Part shown: piece after piece, positions 14,809 to 16,688 of the stretch | Numbering within the stretch: the first letter of the stretch is position 1 | Layout: each line of letters starts with the position of its first letter | From: an uncultured Christensenellaceae bacterium | Lineage (GTDB): Bacteria > Bacillota > Clostridia > Christensenellales > Christensenellaceae | NCBI GenBank assembly: GCA_934373295.1 | Contig: CAKROK010000049.1 | Location: forward strand, 1 to 16,688 | Reading direction: 5' to 3' | Length of the DNA: 16,688 nucleotides | Notes under the pieces: model-generated | What the model was told of the DNA's origin: nothing | The model's input: only the letters and a program-made list of their open reading frames with translations | Databases searched by the model: none | Position numbers and translations under genes: made by a program

Positions 14809-16473
14809 ATGCTTTCTGATATTGAAATAGCGCAGAGCTGTGAAATGAAGCCCATTTTGCAGATAGCGCAAAACGCGGGTATCGATGAAAAATACATCGA
14901 ACAGTACGGGAAATACAAGGCGAAGATAGACCTTGAAATAATGAAAGAGCAAAAAGCGTCGGGCAAGCTCGTGCTCGTCACGGCGATTACCCCCACGAGC
15001 GCGGGAGAGGGCAAGACCACGACCACGATAGGTCTTGCGGACGGTTTAAGGCGCATAGGAAAGAGCGTCTGTGCCGCGCTGAGGGAGCCTTCATTAGGGC
15101 CGGTATTCGGCATAAAGGGCGGCGCCGCAGGGGGAGGATATGCGCAGGTCGTGCCTATGGAGGACATAAACCTGCACTTTACGGGCGATTTCCACGCGAT
15201 AGGCGCGGCGAACAACCTGCTTGCGGCGATGATAGACAACCACATCCATCAGGGAAATGAATGCGGGATCGACGTGCGCAGGATAACCTGGAAGCGCTGT
15301 GTGGACATGAACGACAGGCAGCTGCGAAACGTTGTGGACGGTTTAGGCGGAAGGGTGAACGGCGTCCCGCGTGAGGACGGCTTTGACATAACCGTCGCGA
15401 GCGAGGTCATGGCGATACTCTGCCTTGCGGACTCCATAACCGACCTCAAAGAGCGCCTTTCGAGGATAGTAGTGGGATATACCTATGACGAAAGACCCGT
15501 GACCTGCGGCATGATAGGCGCGGCGGGCGCAATGACCGCGCTTTTAAAGGATGCAATAAAGCCCAACTTAGTGCAGACGCTGGAGGGGACGCCCGCGCTC
15601 ATACACGGCGGACCGTTCGCGAATATAGCGCACGGCTGCAACTCCGTCACGGCGACGCGGCTCGCCATGAAAACGGCGGATTACGCGATAACGGAGGCGG
15701 GCTTCGGCGCGGACCTGGGCGCGGAGAAGTTTTTGGATATAAAGTGCAGATACGCGGGCATAGCGCCCTCGGCGGTGGTGCTCGTGGCGACGGTGCGCGC
15801 GCTCAAAATGCACGGCGGACTCAAAAAGACGGAGCTTACCGATGAGAATTTAGACGCGCTCAAGGCGGGTATGCCCAACCTTTTGCGCCATGTATCAAAC
15901 ATTAAGGACGTATACAAGCTGCCCTGCGTGGTGGCGATAAACCGCTTCCCCACAGACACGGACGCGGAGATAGACTGCGTAAAGGAGCAGTGCGCCGAGA
16001 TGGGCGTGAACGTGGTATTATCGGACGTCTGGGCGAAGGGGGGCGAGGGTGCGCAGGAGCTTGCAAAAGAGGTCGTGCGCCTTTGCGAACAGCCGTCAAA
16101 AATGCAGTATGCATATGAGCTTGAAGGCTCGATAGAGGACAAGATAGGCGCTATAGCGACGCGCATATACCGCGCGGACGGCGTGGATTTCACCGCACAG
16201 GCGAAAAAGCAGATCGCCAAGCTCGCGGAGCTGGGATTTTCCGGACTGCCCATATGCATGGCAAAGACGCAGTACAGCTTTTCGGACGACGCCGCAAAGG
16301 TGGGCGCGCCGGAGGGCTTCAGGATAACCGTGAGAAACGTCAAGGTGAGCGCGGGCGCGGGATTTATAGTCGCGCTGACGGGCGACATCATGACCATGCC
16401 CGGACTGCCCAAAAAGCCGGCGGCGCTGGGCATCGACGTGGACGAGAGCGGGAAGATAACGGGGTTGTTTTAG
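14809..16473 (+). CDS. fhs: Fhs, formate-tetrahydrofolate ligase
   Basis: Makes 10-formyl-THF from formate, THF and ATP, supplying the cofactor for PurN and the AICAR formyltransferase in this operon. The 554 residues agree with the usual 555-560. The ATP loop is ITPTSAGEGKTTTTIG (60-75); the family more often has PTPAGEGKTT, so one Pro is Ser here. REPSLGPVFGIKGGAAGGG and HFTGDFHAIGAANNLL are typical conserved blocks, and the C-terminus TGDIMTMPGLPKKPAA is also characteristic. The ATG at 14809 has AAGGAG (14795-14800) inside the end of purL; a TTG at 14803 is in frame but has no usable ribosome binding site. It is the last gene of the operon. The same enzyme serves acetogenic C1 metabolism, but the context here argues for purine synthesis. 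Confidence 0.97.
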   Translation: MLSDIEIAQSCEMKPILQIAQNAGIDEKYIEQYGKYKAKIDLEIMKEQKASGKLVLVTAITPTSAGEGKTTTTIGLADGLRRIGKSVCAALREPSLGPVFGIKGGAAGGGYAQVVPMEDINLHFTGDFHAIGAANNLLAAMIDNHIHQGNECGIDVRRITWKRCVDMNDRQLRNVVDGLGGRVNGVPREDGFDITVASEVMAILCLADSITDLKERLSRIVVGYTYDERPVTCGMIGAAGAMTALLKDAIKPNLVQTLEGTPALIHGGPFANIAHGCNSVTATRLAMKTADYAITEAGFGADLGAEKFLDIKCRYAGIAPSAVVLVATVRALKMHGGLKKTELTDENLDALKAGMPNLLRHVSNIKDVYKLPCVVAINRFPTDTDAEIDCVKEQCAEMGVNVVLSDVWAKGGEGAQELAKEVVRLCEQPSKMQYAYELEGSIEDKIGAIATRIYRADGVDFTAQAKKQIAKLAELGFSGLPICMAKTQYSFSDDAAKVGAPEGFRITVRNVKVSAGAGFIVALTGDIMTMPGLPKKPAALGIDVDESGKITGLF

Positions 16474-16483
16474 TTTGATAAGG

Positions 16484-16513
16484 ATTCCGCCCGGCAAGTC
16501 TTTCGGGCGGAAT
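16484..16513 (+). terminator. Hairpin after fhs, probable end of the pur operon
   Basis: A perfect 10-bp stem (ATTCCGCCCG 16484-16493 with CGGGCGGAAT 16504-16513) closes a 10-nt loop, 10 bp after the fhs stop. No T-run follows, so it is not a classical intrinsic terminator. It may stabilise the 3' end or terminate together with the hairpins that follow. Confidence 0.55.
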
Positions 16514-16522
16514 GAATTATAC

Positions 16523-16688
16523 GCAAGTCTTTCGTCTTGTTCTGCGTAGAACAAGCGAGCTTGCCGATGACGTACGGCGCAGCTTTCAAGCGTGAAACGG
16601 CTTCCGCCGTTTCACGCTTGAAAGTAGCTCGCGTACGCGAGCTTAGTTTTCGCGCGCCATCCGCAGGATGGCGCGCGAAAACCTGCGC
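16523..16688 (+). repeat. Composite hairpin repeat, right copy (inverted relative to the left one)
   Basis: A chain of inverted repeats with no coding potential. A short hairpin CTTGTTCT/AGAACAAG (16536-16543, 16548-16555) sits between GCAAG and CTTGC arms (16523-16527, 16560-16564). GTACGGCGCAG (16572-16582) follows. Hairpin A is 16583-16624, a perfect 19-bp stem with loop TTCC. AAAGTAGCTCGC leads into an 18-bp perfect palindrome (16626-16643). CTTAGTTTTCGCG leads into hairpin C (16646-16662 with 16666-16682), a perfect 17-bp stem. The same modules in the same order appear on the minus strand at 1-154. The stems may also act as bidirectional transcription barriers. Confidence 0.8.

Noticed and set aside
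15681..16433. Minus-strand open frame of 250 codons opposite fhs
   Set aside because: fhs is unmistakable on the plus strand; the opposite frame has no family motif or start signal.
16583..16682. Hairpins at the window ends as a CRISPR array
   Set aside because: The palindromes differ from one another, there are no regular spacers, and each module occurs once per block.

Overview
This window carries a complete de novo purine nucleotide biosynthesis operon with its control region, an upstream purine permease gene, and inverted copies of a hairpin-rich composite repeat at the two ends. Several features point to a Gram-positive member of Bacillota, most likely the class Clostridia: AGGAGG-type ribosome binding sites, near-consensus sigma-A promoters, an intrinsic terminator, a ZTP riboswitch, a one-chain PurL of the clostridial kind and an Fe-S type PurF. 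Coding DNA is fairly GC-rich, yet the pur genes favour ATA for Ile and AGG/AGA for Arg. I cannot name the species.

Layout. Bases 1-154 hold a stack of perfect hairpins, part of a composite repeat that runs off the left edge. Bases 155-462 are A/T-rich with no gene; they contain a putative promoter and PurBox-like operator candidates. An AzgA/PbuG-type (NCS2) purine permease lies at 463-1791 and ends at a strong intrinsic terminator (1814-1845). A second control region (about 1876-2124) has a TTGACA-17-TACAAT promoter followed by a textbook ZTP (pfl) riboswitch, whose 3' part overlaps a transcription terminator. Eleven tightly packed genes follow on the + strand: purE, purC, purF, purM, purN, a PurO-like IMP cyclohydrolase, purB, a stand-alone AICAR formyltransferase, purD, purL and fhs (2125-16473). 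Gaps range from 29 bp down to 4-bp ATGA overlaps, so this is almost certainly one transcript. A hairpin lies beyond fhs, and bases 16523-16688 hold the second copy of the composite repeat in the opposite orientation.

How the genes work together. The operon encodes one enzyme for each of the ten steps from PRPP to IMP, in pathway order PurF, PurD, PurN, PurL, PurM, PurE, PurC, PurB, AICAR formyltransferase, IMP cyclohydrolase. The usual bifunctional PurH is replaced by two separate genes. There is no purK, purQ or purS; PurL is one 1231-residue chain. Fhs makes the 10-formyl-THF used by both PurN and the AICAR formyltransferase. ZMP/ZTP (AICAR mono- and triphosphate) accumulates when 10-formyl-THF is short. 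A ZTP riboswitch in front of this operon therefore links the signal to the enzymes that make formyl-THF and consume AICAR.

Points deserving a second look are the composite inverted repeat whose main hairpin is kept perfect by compensatory changes, a second copy of the riboswitch P1 3' strand inside the terminator loop, the human-like character of PurB and of the AICAR formyltransferase, and shared operator-like sequences upstream of the two promoters. No phage, CRISPR, toxin or defence genes are present.
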